From the NCBI GenBank assembly GCA_944739405.2, contig OX123200.2, positions 8,448,761-8,512,760 of the forward strand: 64,000 bases of DNA. Reading direction: 5' to 3'. The notes below the pieces were generated by a model. It was given only the letters and a program-made list of their open reading frames with translations. It was not told where the DNA came from and made no database searches. A program made the position numbers and the translations under genes. This document shows, piece after piece, positions 44,638 to 56,469 of the stretch. How positions within the stretch are numbered: position 1 is the first letter of the stretch; the number at the start of each line of letters is the position of its first letter. This DNA is from Euclidia mi. Its lineage: Eukaryota > Arthropoda > Insecta > Lepidoptera > Erebidae.

Positions 44638-45896
44638 ATACAGTTCATTTTTCCAAATCGCCTAGAACCTACGGTTTCGGTGTATCGCCGAACCACATGG
44701 AGAGGCCATTATTATGTTTGTTTTGTTTTTGTATAAAAATAGTGAAGCAGTTCATAGAATACCTACATCTAATTCCATTCCTGCCAGTTTTCAAATCTGT
44801 TTTACAATAAATTGGCTGTGACATACGGGCGGACAGACAGACAGACATTGCGAATCTATAAGGGTCCCGTTTTTACAATTTCTGGCTACGGTACCCTAAA
44901 AAACACAATACTGCTCTACTAAGCGCAAAAGCCGTATCTCAACTAAAGCGAGTTTCTAGATAATTGAAGTTTAGTAAAAGTTGATTTCTTCTATTTATTT
45001 ACGAATGTTTATTGTTATTATAGGTATAATTATTATGGCAAAGGTTTCGAAATACGTCGCCGTTTTTAGGGGTTGTGAGTAATTGGAGAGGGAGGTCTTG
45101 AAACCCCTCTCACCATTTTCACTTGCCGGAAATACTTGGTTTCCTCTGAAAAAAAAAAACTCCAAACATCGGTGTGTATGGCACTGCCAACTTCCACATT
45201 CATCACACTAGTTTAATAAACTAAGGTTGACGGAGCCCTGCGAAGGGCTCCTATTTTCGGATTAAGGGTCAAAAGAGAACCTAACATAACCTATTTAGTT
45301 ACTTATTACAGTCGCCCCTAACCCTAGGCACTCGAAAGCAATGACGCACAAATTTGACATTAGCTGTCAATATGATCATTCCATGATGGCAGTTTTGCGT
45401 TTCGTTTCACGTTTTTCACATAAAACCTAAAAATGACATTTGTAAAACTGTACTAAAGTATAAAAACTACGTTCCGTTCTGCATAATTGCCAAAGTATTT
45501 ATGAAATTTTGGAAATTGTTTAAAAATATTTAGACGTAACTCCGGCAGCCAAAATTACTTTTAGGGGATTAAAACGAACTCCCTTAAGCCCCCTACACTA
45601 CCAATACCCTCAAATTCAGGCGACTCGTTTCGAAACCTAACCCATTATTATTTTTCAAAATAGATGAAACATCAAAAATATATGTGGATATACCTTATTC
45701 ACGAGATACTGCTATGTCGCTTAGAAAATTATAGAATAAGAATTTGAGTTACTGCTTTTTCGTTAGTTCTCATACATGTTTGTATGGAAAAATATAAAAA
45801 AAATCTTTCGCTTCAAATATGTGTTGTTTCAAAGAAAATAAATATTAAAAGATATTTATTTATATTAATGTATCATCTATTAACGAAATACAGAGT

Positions 45897-46785
45897 TTAC
45901 AGCTCATCAAAAGTTTGCTGTCTGCTACAACCCGGCAGGTTTTCTTTATTCTCATCGAATGTTAAAGGCAGTGTGTGAGGTGATAAGGCTTCAATACTTA
46001 TTATTTGCTGTTGTTCACGAGGCACAGTTTCATTTACTTTCCTTTTACGGCTTGGTATTGTAAAAATTTCAAGCACTGATGAAACATTTTCCCCTCCGTG
46101 ATCTCGCAATGCCATCCCTTGAGCTTGACTAGAATCAACAATTTCAGGCAACTGCCAATTCATATAAAACGCCACAAGCTTTTCTTCTCCCAGAAAACAT
46201 CATCTCTTTCTATAATTTCTATTTTTAGTGGTATACTTTCGCCACTCCACACAGCAAATAAACACTTTTGTTTGCGTGTAACGCCCCTGAATTTGGTAAT
46301 AACAATTACAATATTTGTTTAGACTAGTCAGTTCACTTTTTATCATGTTTCCATATTTGTATTTTATTTTCTCTTATACTATTCTCCAGGCCATTCTTAT
46401 AGGCAACTATAGAACATTAAATTTCTACAATCGTGTTTGGACCTATTAATCCATCTGGCGTGGCACCAATAAACGGATAATCCACAAGGCTCGATTGTTA
46501 CATTTTCTTGCTTCGCCAGGTGTTGCAAAGCCAGTTGTTCATTTTAGATTCCATGCGCAACTGATTTTACATTGCAAATATTTTATTTGTACAAAATATT
46601 TTTTACTAAGTTGGCTTTACTGTTGTTATCTCTTCTTTTTACCACTATACCAAAATTTCAATCTATCAACATATTCTTACGCAATTCGAACCAGTCACTG
46701 CTATCCCTCTTGTAATTTTTGCTTATCACTACTGAATTTGAGTCAAATTTGTTAAAAAAATTGTTTGGCATTTCTTGGCTAGCTC
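45897..46785 (-). pseudogene. YqaJ-type exonuclease gene, decayed (in X3)
   Basis: Inverse copy of 41780-42668 with the same motifs and stops. The 92-codon C-terminal frame (45897-46175) is identical to that in X2. Confidence 0.75.
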
Positions 46786-49758
46786 TTGAACAGATCGTGT
46801 TAGGAATGACTGCAGTCAAATGTGTGTAAGACGTTGCAGAACTGTTATCTTTAACTTCACTGTAATTACAATAAAGATAATTAGTTACGTACTTTATTAT
46901 TAAAAAATACTATATCTTGTGTTATAGCAAACAAAGAAGTCACCTTCTTACTTATAAATGATTGATTTTAGAAATTAAAAAGATATTAGATGTACTGAGA
47001 CATACTAATAGTTTATGAATAATCAAAGTTTTACCCGATGTACCTAAATAGGTTTATGTTCACAACACAATAATACAACATTCGTTACCACTTGTGTGCG
47101 GATTGCGGAGCGCCTTATTAGCGCTGTTTATTGTTCGCCGTGGCGGCATCTTAGCGCTCCAGGCGCTCTGACAAGCTAATGAATTTGCAATATAGGTACA
47201 TAAAATGATTCGATTTTATGTTATTACTCTTTCGAAAATTGAAAACTGTGGCAGCTATGTATTGTGAGAATAATTTATATAATTATATTATGCATAATCG
47301 ATAATCTATAACATAGTTAGTCATAAAAGACTCTTATGAAAATAATTTGTGTAAAATGTTACATATTTCATAATCACTTGGCCGTGGATGAATTTCTATT
47401 TTATTACGACGCTTTCTTGTACAAATCCTTCGTAGAACTTCATTTCTCTAATTGTCCATATTTTATTCTTCTAATTATATATTTATAAGTACAGAAACAA
47501 TAACACATTAAACGCAACAAGAGTATAAACTTAGGTCCTAATTATATGTGCCCATAGTTACATGAAAAGCTTATTTGATGCAAAGTATTCAGTCTATAAC
47601 ATAAAACATGAAATTATGAACTCAAATCGGCGTATTATAATAACAAACAGGTTTACGTAAAATTTCGTGCAGTGGAGACGCAAGCGACATGACCTATCTC
47701 TCACAGGGCTCATAGCCGAATGATGAGGTCTGGGCGGAGCGTAAACTAGCAACTGACACTCAGTACACCGCTTATGCTAATAAGGTTTAAATTGCTGAAG
47801 CGTTTGATATTGATGGGATCTACCGAGCGTCAAAATCATAGACGTTTGGCAGATTTTATTTAATTTTACAAAATATACACGTATAATATGAAAATAAATA
47901 GGGTAATTCTTTAGTTCATTAGATTTCCTACAATATTATCAAATAAAATATGACAGCTTACGATCAAAATATTGCAAACAGTGAGACGAAAGATTATTTT
48001 CTGCCTCGATTTTGTGTTTTTTTTACCGTGATTATATTTTACATACATGAAAAATTCTTTCAAAAGTCTTTTGTTCAGACTTTTGACTTTAAGCTCTATT
48101 TTTTGCTAGTTTGTAATATGTACCGTTATTGCTAGATGCGCGACGAAAAATTAGGTGTTTCACGGCTTCTGAGGTATAACAGCGCCTTAATTATTATTAC
48201 GCGCGCACCGCACTGTACGTGTCACCAAGGTCAAGTGAACAAATAAACATTGATCAAGTCAAAACTCTCCAAACATAAATCCCTAATAACTATTAAAACT
48301 ATTTGCAATTTTCAAAACAAACATTAAATAGTTGCAACCTGAATTATATCTTATCTCCTCGACGTTTAGTTTTATTTTTCTATTCAATCTGCAATTCATA
48401 AAACCGCCAAAATCCATAACGCACACTACGACTGGCTTGCGATCGAACGATCGATTCGCTTCATCTCTTTTGCTCTTTGAACGGATCACTAAGTAAGAAA
48501 GAAAAGTATATGAAATTCGCTCTCTCTCATTCTAACTAAGTAGTCGTTGGGTAGAGCGAAAGAGAACGAATGAATATGAAAACTATCGAAAAAGTAAGTT
48601 TTAGATTTACTTTGTAGTTTGGTTGCGCTTGCACCGTTTCCGTTTGGTTTGGATTAGATTGTTTGCGTTATCGTAGTATTGTTTTGCGTTTTCTAAAATC
48701 GGTTTTCTCATATCAATCGGATTTCAGTTTCGTTTTGATATATCGGGCTCATGCCTAATGCATCATCAGGGATCAGTCCCTCCGCGACCACAACCGTTGC
48801 AAGCCGGTAGAAACGTAGGAGAATAACAGAGGTATTTATGCCTTGAAATAAATAAATTATCGCGACTAAGACCCGCTAAATAATATTGTATGATGTATAC
48901 AAATCGCGAAAGTTTAAAATCGATTAAAGCCTATCAAATCAAATCAAATCAAAATCATTTATTCATCTAGGTCACAAGGTGACGCTTATGAACGTCAATT
49001 TTAAAATTAAATTACTTAATGCTTCTACATTTACATTTATTGCCTCGTTCGCAAAGCAATAGGTAGAGCCACGAGAAAGAACGGGCAATAAAACTCGAGG
49101 CCACTCTTTTAAATCGCCAATATTATGGTACAAATTTTCATTTTTGTAAGGAGCTGCAACTGTTACACATTGTACTAAATTACTTGTAAATAGTAATTAG
49201 TTACAGACATAATACTTAAGCAATTAACATAGTTACTAAATTATGTGTTTTAGTTAGCCTTCCAATGCGAATATTGTGTAACAGGAGCATCCACTTACGA
49301 CTTATAATGTATACAACTCGTGACCATGTTCAGAACTATGGTGGAAATGTATGTTACAGAAGTGGCGGTATATGAATACACAAAATTACAAAAACGTTAG
49401 TTCACAGACCATGAGAACGAGTTATCTTCATCTTACAGTACAGTAAATTTAAAAAAAAAATGTGGAACAACAATGCAAATGTAAATGTAGTAAGTAGAAT
49501 GACCTAATTATGATAAACGAATAATAATTTAAAAGAACTAGAAATGTTATATAATGATAAACTGAAAAATGCTCAGTATCTATATAAATTCTAAATAAGT
49601 AGTAGATCATGAGTTGTCTAGTGTAAGTGACCATCTATCCTTGTCACTGAAATAATCATTAATAGTATAATAACCTTTCTTAATAAGGCAGTCTTTTATT
49701 TTAGCTTTAAATGTACTAAATGGTAATTCTAAAAGACTAATTGGTATTTTATTGTATA

Positions 49759-49965
49759 CTAGAGGACGCCAGCAGCTACGCCTGCATTTTTTTTTAATTT
49801 ACCCGTTTTGGCCGATCCCGTGGGAATTTCAGGAAATCCCTTCTTAGTGCACCCCTACGGTCCCCAAGAAACATACATACCAAATTTCAGCTTCCTGCGC
49901 CCAATAGTTTCAGCTGTAGCGTGTCTGTCAGTCAGTCAGTAACGCAAGGATTTTATATATTAAGA
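49759..49965 (-). mobile_element. Short non-autonomous Helitron, copy C, inside LINE copy 2
   Basis: On the minus strand it starts TCTTAATATATAAAATCC (49965) and ends CTAG (49759), with A before and T after. Removing it restores the LINE frame as GIRIYNKIPIS, matching SIRIYKIPIS in LINE copy 1. There is no target-site duplication. This is the A^T insertion expected of Helitrons. Confidence 0.9.
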
Positions 49966-50281
49966 TACGAATGCCTAGCCCTACAAAAGAATTATTAACT
50001 TTATGTAAACGATGATAAGGGGCATATAACCTATGCTTGTTTCGAGTATTTATATTATGTATATCGCTTTTTGTGGTAAATAAACTTATATTTTGCCTAA
50101 TGTACAAAATATTAGCAAATAAAAATTGCGAGGCTACTGTAAGAATTCCTATAGACTTAAAGCGTTCCCTAAGCGTATCTTTTGCACCTAACATGTATAT
50201 TGCTCGTACCGCTCGTTTCTGTAGAACGAAGATATTCTGAATTTCCGCTGCTTTGCCCCATAACAAAATACCGTAGGACAT
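49966..50281 (-). pseudogene. LINE copy 2: C-terminal domain
   Basis: Reads MSYGILLWGKAAEIQNIFVL, LQKRAVRAIYMLGAKDTLRE and NTRNKHRLYAPYHRLHKVNN, aligned with the end of LINE copy 1. The frame then enters the Helitron and resumes after it at 49758 (VYNKIPISLLELPFSTFKAK), ending near 49608. Confidence 0.85.
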
Positions 50282-51258
50282 AACACTGTGAAAATAGCTA
50301 AAATATACTAAACGAGCCGTGTCGATGTCAGTAAGTTGCCTAACTTTTCTGACGGCATACGCAGCAGAGCTGAGCTTTCCTGCTAGTCATGCTATATGTG
50401 CACCCCATTGTAACTTATTATCTAATGTAATACCTAGGAACACTGTAGAGTCTACTGTGTCAAGTTCCTCCCTATCTAGCATAATATTAGGTCCCAGTTG
50501 TCTAACGTTAGGTAAAGCAAATTTAACGCATTTAGTTTTCCTAGAATTAAGTACTAGGTTGTTTGCTGTAAACCATCGTGTAACTTGTAATAGTGCATTA
50601 TTTACATCATCAAATTGATTTATATTCCTATCTACTTTAAAAATAAGTGACGTATCATCTGCAAAAAGTACGACATCACAGATGTTTTTTAAATAAAAAG
50701 GTAAGTCATTAATATATACTAGAAATAGAAAAGGACCTAAAATTGAGCCTTGTGGAACGCCTAGCTGTATAGGTAATTTAGAGGATGTGGTCCCATTTAC
50801 ATCGACACACTGAAATCTTTCCCGCAGGTACGAATCGACAACACTAAGTGCGGTTTTCTCTACGCCGTAGTGGCGGAGCTAACGCAGTAGTGTGTCGTGC
50901 TGAAAGCAGTCAGATGCTTTAGATAGGTCACAAAACACTCCAATAGCATTCTTTGATGACTCCCAAGCACTATAAACGTGTTTTATGAGAGCAACACCCG
51001 CATCAGTAGTGGATCTACCTTTAGTAAACCCGTATTGATCTTTGTGAAGCAGACTATTTAAATTGAAGTGGCTTAACCTCTTGTATGCCGGAATGCCAGA
51101 CACAATGAAAAAGCTATTGGGTCTCGCGTAGATATGCGTTCCGGCATACAAGAGGTTAATAGCTGCTTTAAAAGAATCTTTTCAAATATTTTACCAAATG
51201 CCGGCAAGATAGATATGGGCCTAAAATTATTAATTTCATTTTTACTGCCAGATTTGAA
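50282..51258 (-). pseudogene. LINE copy 2: reverse transcriptase
   Basis: Minus-strand pieces include NNFRPISILPAFGKIFEKIL, then after the MITE HFNLNSLLHKDQYGFTKGRS, DAGVALIKHVYSAWESSKNA and GVFCDLSKASDCFQHDTLLR, then QLGVPQGSILGPFLFLVYIN and the VLFADDTSLIFKV catalytic block near 50645-50675. Small indels break it between blocks. Motif A reads DLSKASDC with the Asp retained. Confidence 0.8.
51077..51155. mobile_element. 79-bp MITE with TTAA duplication inside LINE copy 2
   Basis: The ends cctcttgtatgccggaa (51077-51093) and the exact inverse (51139-51155) form 17-bp terminal repeats. TTAA lies at 51073-51076 and 51156-51159. Removing the insert and one TTAA gives KQLLSHFNLN, matching KQLLKHFNLN of LINE copy 1. 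TTAA points to a piggyBac or Kolobok-type source. Confidence 0.9.
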
Positions 51259-51918
51259 TTAGGGTATAATTTTACTTAATTTCATCAAATCCGGAAATAC
51301 GCCTAGGTCAAAGCATTGATTAAAAATTATAGATAGGTAAGGCGCAACAGTCTCAACTATAGTACCTAAAATTTTAATTGAAATGCCCCAAAAGTCGCCG
51401 GTATTTTTAATATTAATTGAATTATATGCAATCAATATATCTCGCGGGGTAACGTGCTCGAATCTAAACACGCTCTTGCATTCAGGTACACTGCTAAGCA
51501 AAAAATTTCCAGCGTCTAAAGATGATGATTGTAAAGAGCTAGTAGTTGTTAAAGGTATCCTCGCAAAGAAACTATTGAACATATGCGCTACTTGAGTTTT
51601 GTTAGTGACTAATAAATTGTTTTCTTTTAGTTCAAATTGGTTTTCCCGTGGTCGAGCTCTTCCTGTTTCATTATTTATAATGCTCCAAGTTTCTTTAATT
51701 ATATTTGTTGAATGCTTAATTTTACTACTAATAAATTTTGATTTTGCCATAATACAAACTTGTTTAAAAATGTTTGAGTACTTTTTTACATAATCTCGAA
51801 AAGGTGTGTCAAATCTATGTTGTTTCATACCATATAATTCAAATAACTTGGCTCTACTTTTGTATATACCTATCCCACTGGTTAAAAGATCCCATCTTAA
51901 AAGTATTTTGAAATTCAT
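51259..51918 (-). pseudogene. LINE copy 2: linker and start of reverse transcriptase
   Basis: A 219-codon frame with GIYKSRAKLFELYGMKQHRF, KETWSIINNETGRARPRENQ, HMFNSFFARIPL and NTGDFWGISIKILGTIVETV, ending LSKIIP before a stop. It corresponds block by block to LINE copy 1 and shows that the TAG after NTGDL there replaced a Trp codon. Confidence 0.85.
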
Positions 51919-52705
51919 TATTTACTAGTCCAAAAAGTGAGTTATAAATTGTATTTGGATTTTGTGAGTTTAATATTGAGGTATTGAGTTTAGCAATAAT
52001 ATTGTTTTTGAAACGTATTAGACGATTGGTAGTCTGAGGCCTACATTCTACTATACGTGATTTATCATATGTTGAACAGGGAAAACTAGCTATCTGTCCA
52101 CGGTGATCAGAAGGGAGAGAACTAATTACTACTGGGTTTGTGGCAGCACAAGAACTAAATATGTTATCCAAACAAGTAGAAGATGTTGCAGATACCCTAG
52201 TAGGTTCACAGAATAGGTCACTTAAATTAAATGACTTGAAAAGATTCAGAAATCTAATACACTGTGAAGAATTCTCTAAAATATTAATATTAAAATCGCC
52301 ACATACTATAATATTCTTACATTTAATTTTATTGATAGCATCTTATATAACAGTCTCAAATAGATTATAGTCACTAGAAGGAGGTCGATATACACAAATT
52401 ACTATATATAGGTCTAGTTCCACACAGGACAACTCAATAGTGCGCTCAATAGATAAATTAACAATATCTTTACGTTCCTTACATTTTAATAAATTTGAAG
52501 TAATTATGAGAGAACCGCCTCTAATAGCCTGCATTCTTATATACGAACTCTGCACTGTATAATATTCATTTATAACAATAAGCTCATGATTCTTTAACCA
52601 ATGTTCAGTTAAGCACAAAACCTTAACATCATATTTTTCTAGAAATAAACTTAACTCTAATTCTTTGCCAGATAGGCCCTGCATGTTTTGGTGTACTATA
52701 TTCAA
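51854..52705 (-). pseudogene. LINE copy 2: apurinic-type endonuclease
   Basis: Starts MNIVHQNMQGLSGKELELSL (the N.QG motif), then VKVLCLTEHWLKNHELIVIN (T-E-W), IVICVYRPPSSDYN, VCGDFNINILENS after a stop near 52343, STCLDNIFSS and LPSDHRGQIASF (SDH). These are all catalytic blocks of the LINE endonuclease that nicks target DNA. One in-frame stop and one later shift inactivate it. Confidence 0.85.
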
Positions 52706-53314
52706 ATACTGCAGCCTAACTGTTGTCCTATCTTGGAGTTTAAATCACAAGACGTGTCAATAAAAACGTTGTTAGTACAAGTACTAACCCTATCAAATAA
52801 ATTGTAAACACAAGGGTCTTTTCCTTGCTGTAAATTGTATGCTAAAAGTTTAGCAATCTGTCGCTTAATATAAAATGGCAGATACATTGTATCTTTTGTT
52901 AAAGTTAATTTACTAATAAATTTATTAGCGTCAAAAAACAATATTGCGTCACTATGACGATAAGTTATATTATATAATAACATATTTAATTTGTGTATGT
53001 GCATGTTTTGTGTATGTGTTAAGTCATTTGAGTATGGCAAAGCACATAAAATAAATTTACAACTAAATCTGGAATATTTATCTATGTATTCCTGACTTTA
53101 GTAAAATAGCAGGGAATATCTATTGTTCAAAATTTGCATTTAGATAGATAATTAAATAACTTTCGCAACGTTTATGGAGAACAATTATTCCAAGACCTAT
53201 TAATTTATATTTATGGTCCACACCATTTTCACCTATATTAATGTTTGTAACCAACCCTCCATTGAACGTGGCTAAAGTTATATAATTATCTAACAAACAA
53301 AAGATAGGTAACAA
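52702..53314 (-). pseudogene. LINE copy 2: region upstream of the endonuclease
   Basis: Two frames (53120-53314 and 52702-53040) include DNYITLATFNGGLVTNINIG and DANKFISKLTLTKDTMYLPF. I do not recognise a domain. Position suggests ORF1 remains or the start of the main LINE protein. Confidence 0.4.
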
Positions 53315-53330
53315 TTATTATTACCTATAT

Positions 53331-55440
53331 TTTGCCTGTTTAAACGGCGTACGTGGAAAGCACGTATCCTTTATGGTAGAAACACTACTGTAGGTATGTG
53401 CTTGTAAATGCTTGTTAACTAACCTACTCAAAATAAGTACACCTCAACGAAACTATGCTGCATCTAGTTCAGTCTAATATACACACCTTGAAATAATTGC
53501 AATAACTTTCATTTAAAGAATAGTCTCAAAGTAACTGCATCACAGGAGAACCACAAAATGTCTTTTAAACTAAAACACAGGGACATTTTAACCAAAATTC
53601 ATAAGTTAATATGCATTTCAAAGAGTGTCGCAAAATGGAAGGGAATAAATCAAAATCAAAATCTTTTATTCATAATTGGCTGGTAAACAGCTCTTTCTGA
53701 ACATTAAATTTTACAATAGACAGTCCCCCAAAAAGCCCAACCCTTCACTGCTTCATAAGTGTTTTCGCTAGGAAGAAGAAGCAGCAATAGTAAAACGTAC
53801 TGCAAAATTTCATATTTCTGCAGCGCATCTCTCTAAACGCTCTGGACCGCCAAGTATGGATGGGAATTGAAATATCTTCTCAAACAATATTGCACGGTGC
53901 TGGTATTAACATGTATTATTTATTAACTCTTCGATAATTCTCTTCGTCGCAAGCGTGAATTATATTGATAAAGTTTCGTATCCTGCAGCAATAATGAAGA
54001 TATTGCAAGAGGATAATCTTCTTTCGATACCGTTTTATTAAATATTCAGCAGACATGCTACGGCTGTCTTGTGTTTGTTGCAATTTGAGTTGAGCTTTTT
54101 AGTTATTATAGATTAGTTTTCTGTATACTTATTCACCACATTTCTGTGTGGTGGTGGATGAAGAATATAAAGTGTCAATACGCCATTTCATTCCGTGGGT
54201 GAGTAGTTCTTCGTAATTTCATTCTTCGACTGATTCATCTGGCCAAAATTTAGTTTCACTTTCAGCTCTGTAATGCATGTTCATATGAAAATAGGTATGC
54301 CAAAGAACATATATTTGAATGAGGGACTCGTTTTTCTAAAGTAGTTTTCAAGATATCGACGTTCAAATATTTTGTGCCCAGATGAATCAGAAATAGAAAT
54401 TAAAATGAGAAACTTTATTAAGAAAACAATCATATTTTAACAATTACAATAATCTTTTTTATAAAAATAGTTATCAGTGATCATATCGCGTAGAAAGGCA
54501 CTTTTAAAACTCTAAAAAGTTGTATTTTATGGTCAAGCGAGAATATTTTAATATAATAAAAAAAAACTTTCGCTAATATTTGTAATACAATCAGTTCTTT
54601 TAGGTACAAAAAATACTATACTTAATTGCTACAATAATTTTGTTAGAGAAGTTTGATTTTTTCCGTGTACAACTCAATAGTCATATGATACATATTATGC
54701 TGTTTTGACCATACAAATCAGGCACAGTTGAATCAGGATTTTGCCTGCAATCACGCATAACTCATCATACATGCAGACTTTAGTATTGACACTTTTCTAC
54801 ACGAATCTATAACTTAAAAGCGTTTCTCGAAACGCAGACTGAAGTTGCAAAATAATAAAATAATGTTTATAAAGTAGGCATTGTAATCAGCATGCCACCT
54901 GAACCAATCACAGATGAATCAGCTCTTTACCTTCGTAACACCGGGATCTAAGCCATCCAGCCTCAGGTACACCTTCTAGCTCGTCCGTAGCACGACTGGC
55001 TTCCCTCTACACGGGAAACCAGACTCTCATAATCATTACCCGACCAAGTACGTTCAAGAACAGCTTACGCCATATAAATCAGTATTACACGCCGAAAACT
55101 TCTTATTTTCTTATTTATAAACAAATTAAGGTATTTATAACTAGTACATATTTTTTTATAAGAGGGCTATTCATTACCTCTCGATAATATATTAATTTAT
55201 GTTTATTTATCAAAGGGAAAATGCAACATCGACTATTTTATGCCGAAAAATGGCAGACGGACACGTCATATGAATCAGAAGAACGAGGTTCAAATATTTT
55301 TATTTTGTATCTAGACTGCAATTAATTCAAATATATCATTTGTCCAAGATAGGGATAAAGCTAAACTGTACAACAACAAAAATACAGATTTTTTTGATAG
55401 TTGGTGACAGAAATATTCCCATAGACATCGAAATTTTTTT
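53331..55440. other. Mostly unique AT-rich DNA with a LINE tail fragment
   Basis: At 53646-53690 the phrase aatcaaaatcaaaatctttt-attcat is the inverse of a LINE tail. The rest, including a slightly GC-richer patch at 54890-55080, shows no gene or repeat that I can support. Confidence 0.4.
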
Positions 55441-56312
55441 TCAGTTGATATTCGAAGTACCGGCGCAAAACACACTAACCGTATCTGTATATTGAACATT
55501 CGCCGACTGCGCATTAAAGTGGGGTGTTGTTAGCCGAATCACAGGATTCCACGCCGATGACAATTTGAAGCCCTCTTCCCGATTGAAATTTTTATGTTTT
55601 CTGATTTCAATCGCTTCACGCACAACTCTTGGGTAAAAGTGGCGTTCCGTGGAGAGGACTTGGGGACTATGAAATTCAATCCAGTTGGTGCCCGATTGAA
55701 GTAAATGTTCCGCAATCGCCGATTTGTTCGTTTGACGGTTCTTTACAGCTGTGATGTGCTCCTTTATACGTTCAGCGATAGTCCGCTTCGTTTACCCTAT
55801 GTAAGAGCTTCCGCAGCTGCAATTGATTTTATAGACACCTGGGGTATGTAGCGGTAGAACATCCTTTGGTGTGCCCACCATGTTGTATACTTTGGCCCCT
55901 GGTGTAAATACGGTCGGAATGGAGTAGTTTTTTAACTTGTCTCCTATTTTATCCGTAACACCTCTAATGTAGGGCATGTAGGTCGGTTGTCTATTTACCG
56001 CCGGATGTTCATCGCGCTTGATAGGCCGCGTCATTCGTCTTTGTACCTGGTATCCGTTCTTCCTAAGTACCTCCTGAACATGGTCTAGCTCTAGCTTCAA
56101 ATGCTCAGGGTCACAGAGGTCATGTGCTCTGTTTTTTAGTGACGTCACAACTGATTGCAGGTGTCGAGGGTTGTGGTGCGACATGGCGTGCAGGTATATA
56201 TCTGTGTGCGAAGGCTTCCGGTATACGCAGTGTGTTAAGGACCCATCTGGTCTCACAGTCACTTTGACATCCAAGAATGACAACGATCTGTCAGTGTCTG
56301 TTTTATCCTTTA
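55441..56312 (-). pseudogene. Penelope-like element, copy 1: end of RT and GIY-YIG endonuclease
   Basis: The minus strand reads DRSLSFLDVKVTVRPDGSLT then YRKPSHTDIYLHAMSHHNPR and TPGVYKINCSCGSSYIG, a stop (TAA at 55794-55792), then TKRTIAERIKEH, SAIAEHLL, PRVVREAIEIRKHKNFNREE and SSAWNPVI. This is the C-terminal part of a Penelope reverse transcriptase followed by its GIY-YIG nuclease, which nicks DNA for target-primed synthesis. The stop replaces the Glu of YIGETKR and is shared with copy 2. A deletion near 55700 shifts the frame. The 5' part is missing. Confidence 0.85.
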
Positions 56313-56313
56313 G

Positions 56314-56395
56314 TCGCCTCTTACGACACTCACGGGAAGATAGGGGGTGGTGACACTTGTATTCTATGCCGTCAACCACACGGCTATGTATGCAT
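56314..56395 (-). mobile_element. SINE head fragment
   Basis: Contains cgcctcttacgacactcacg, ggtggtgacacttg and cgtcaaccacacggc, matching the head side of the 12295-12531 family in inverse orientation. It sits exactly at the truncated end of the Penelope copy. Confidence 0.5.
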
Positions 56396-56469
56396 ATACC
56401 TATACATATAAATAAATACAATACTATACAATACTTTTAAATACATATAATTATAGTTACATACCATAC

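Larger units (their letters stand above)
43827..48186 (-). mobile_element. TTAA-flanked element X, copy X3 (longest)
   Basis: It lies inverted, tail to tail with X2, between TTAA at 43823-43826 and 48187-48190. It is 4360 bp and the only copy with the full right-end region: about 130 bp of GC-rich subterminal sequence, the heat-shock-like promoter module reading inward (+ strand) and about 1 kb missing from X2 through the gap. It carries a decayed YqaJ gene on the minus strand. Confidence 0.75.
39381..49153. repeat. Near 10-kb palindrome (inverted duplication)
   Basis: The left arm (39381 to about 43824) and right arm (about 43825 to 49153) are inverse complements with very few differences. 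Short coding-like frames of 61, 68, 74, 86 and 92 codons are identical between arms. The centre is the TTAA at 43823-43826 between elements X2 and X3. The arms extend past both elements into shared flanking DNA and into the last 220 bp of LINE copy 2. Differences include a 33-bp deletion near 48715, about 130 bp missing beside the centre on the left, and the N gap. Confidence 0.85.
48936..53330 (-). mobile_element. LINE copy 2 (CR1/Jockey-group), nearly full length
   Basis: On the minus strand a region before the endonuclease (53314-52702), the endonuclease (52705-52100), linker (51918-51259), reverse transcriptase and C terminus follow in order, ending near 49608. A 3' UTR runs to TTGATTT repeats at 48936-48957. 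It is the same family as LINE copy 1. It is interrupted by a 79-bp TTAA MITE (51077-51155) and a Helitron (49759-49965), plus several small frame breaks. Its final 220 bp belong to the palindrome's right arm. Confidence 0.85.
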
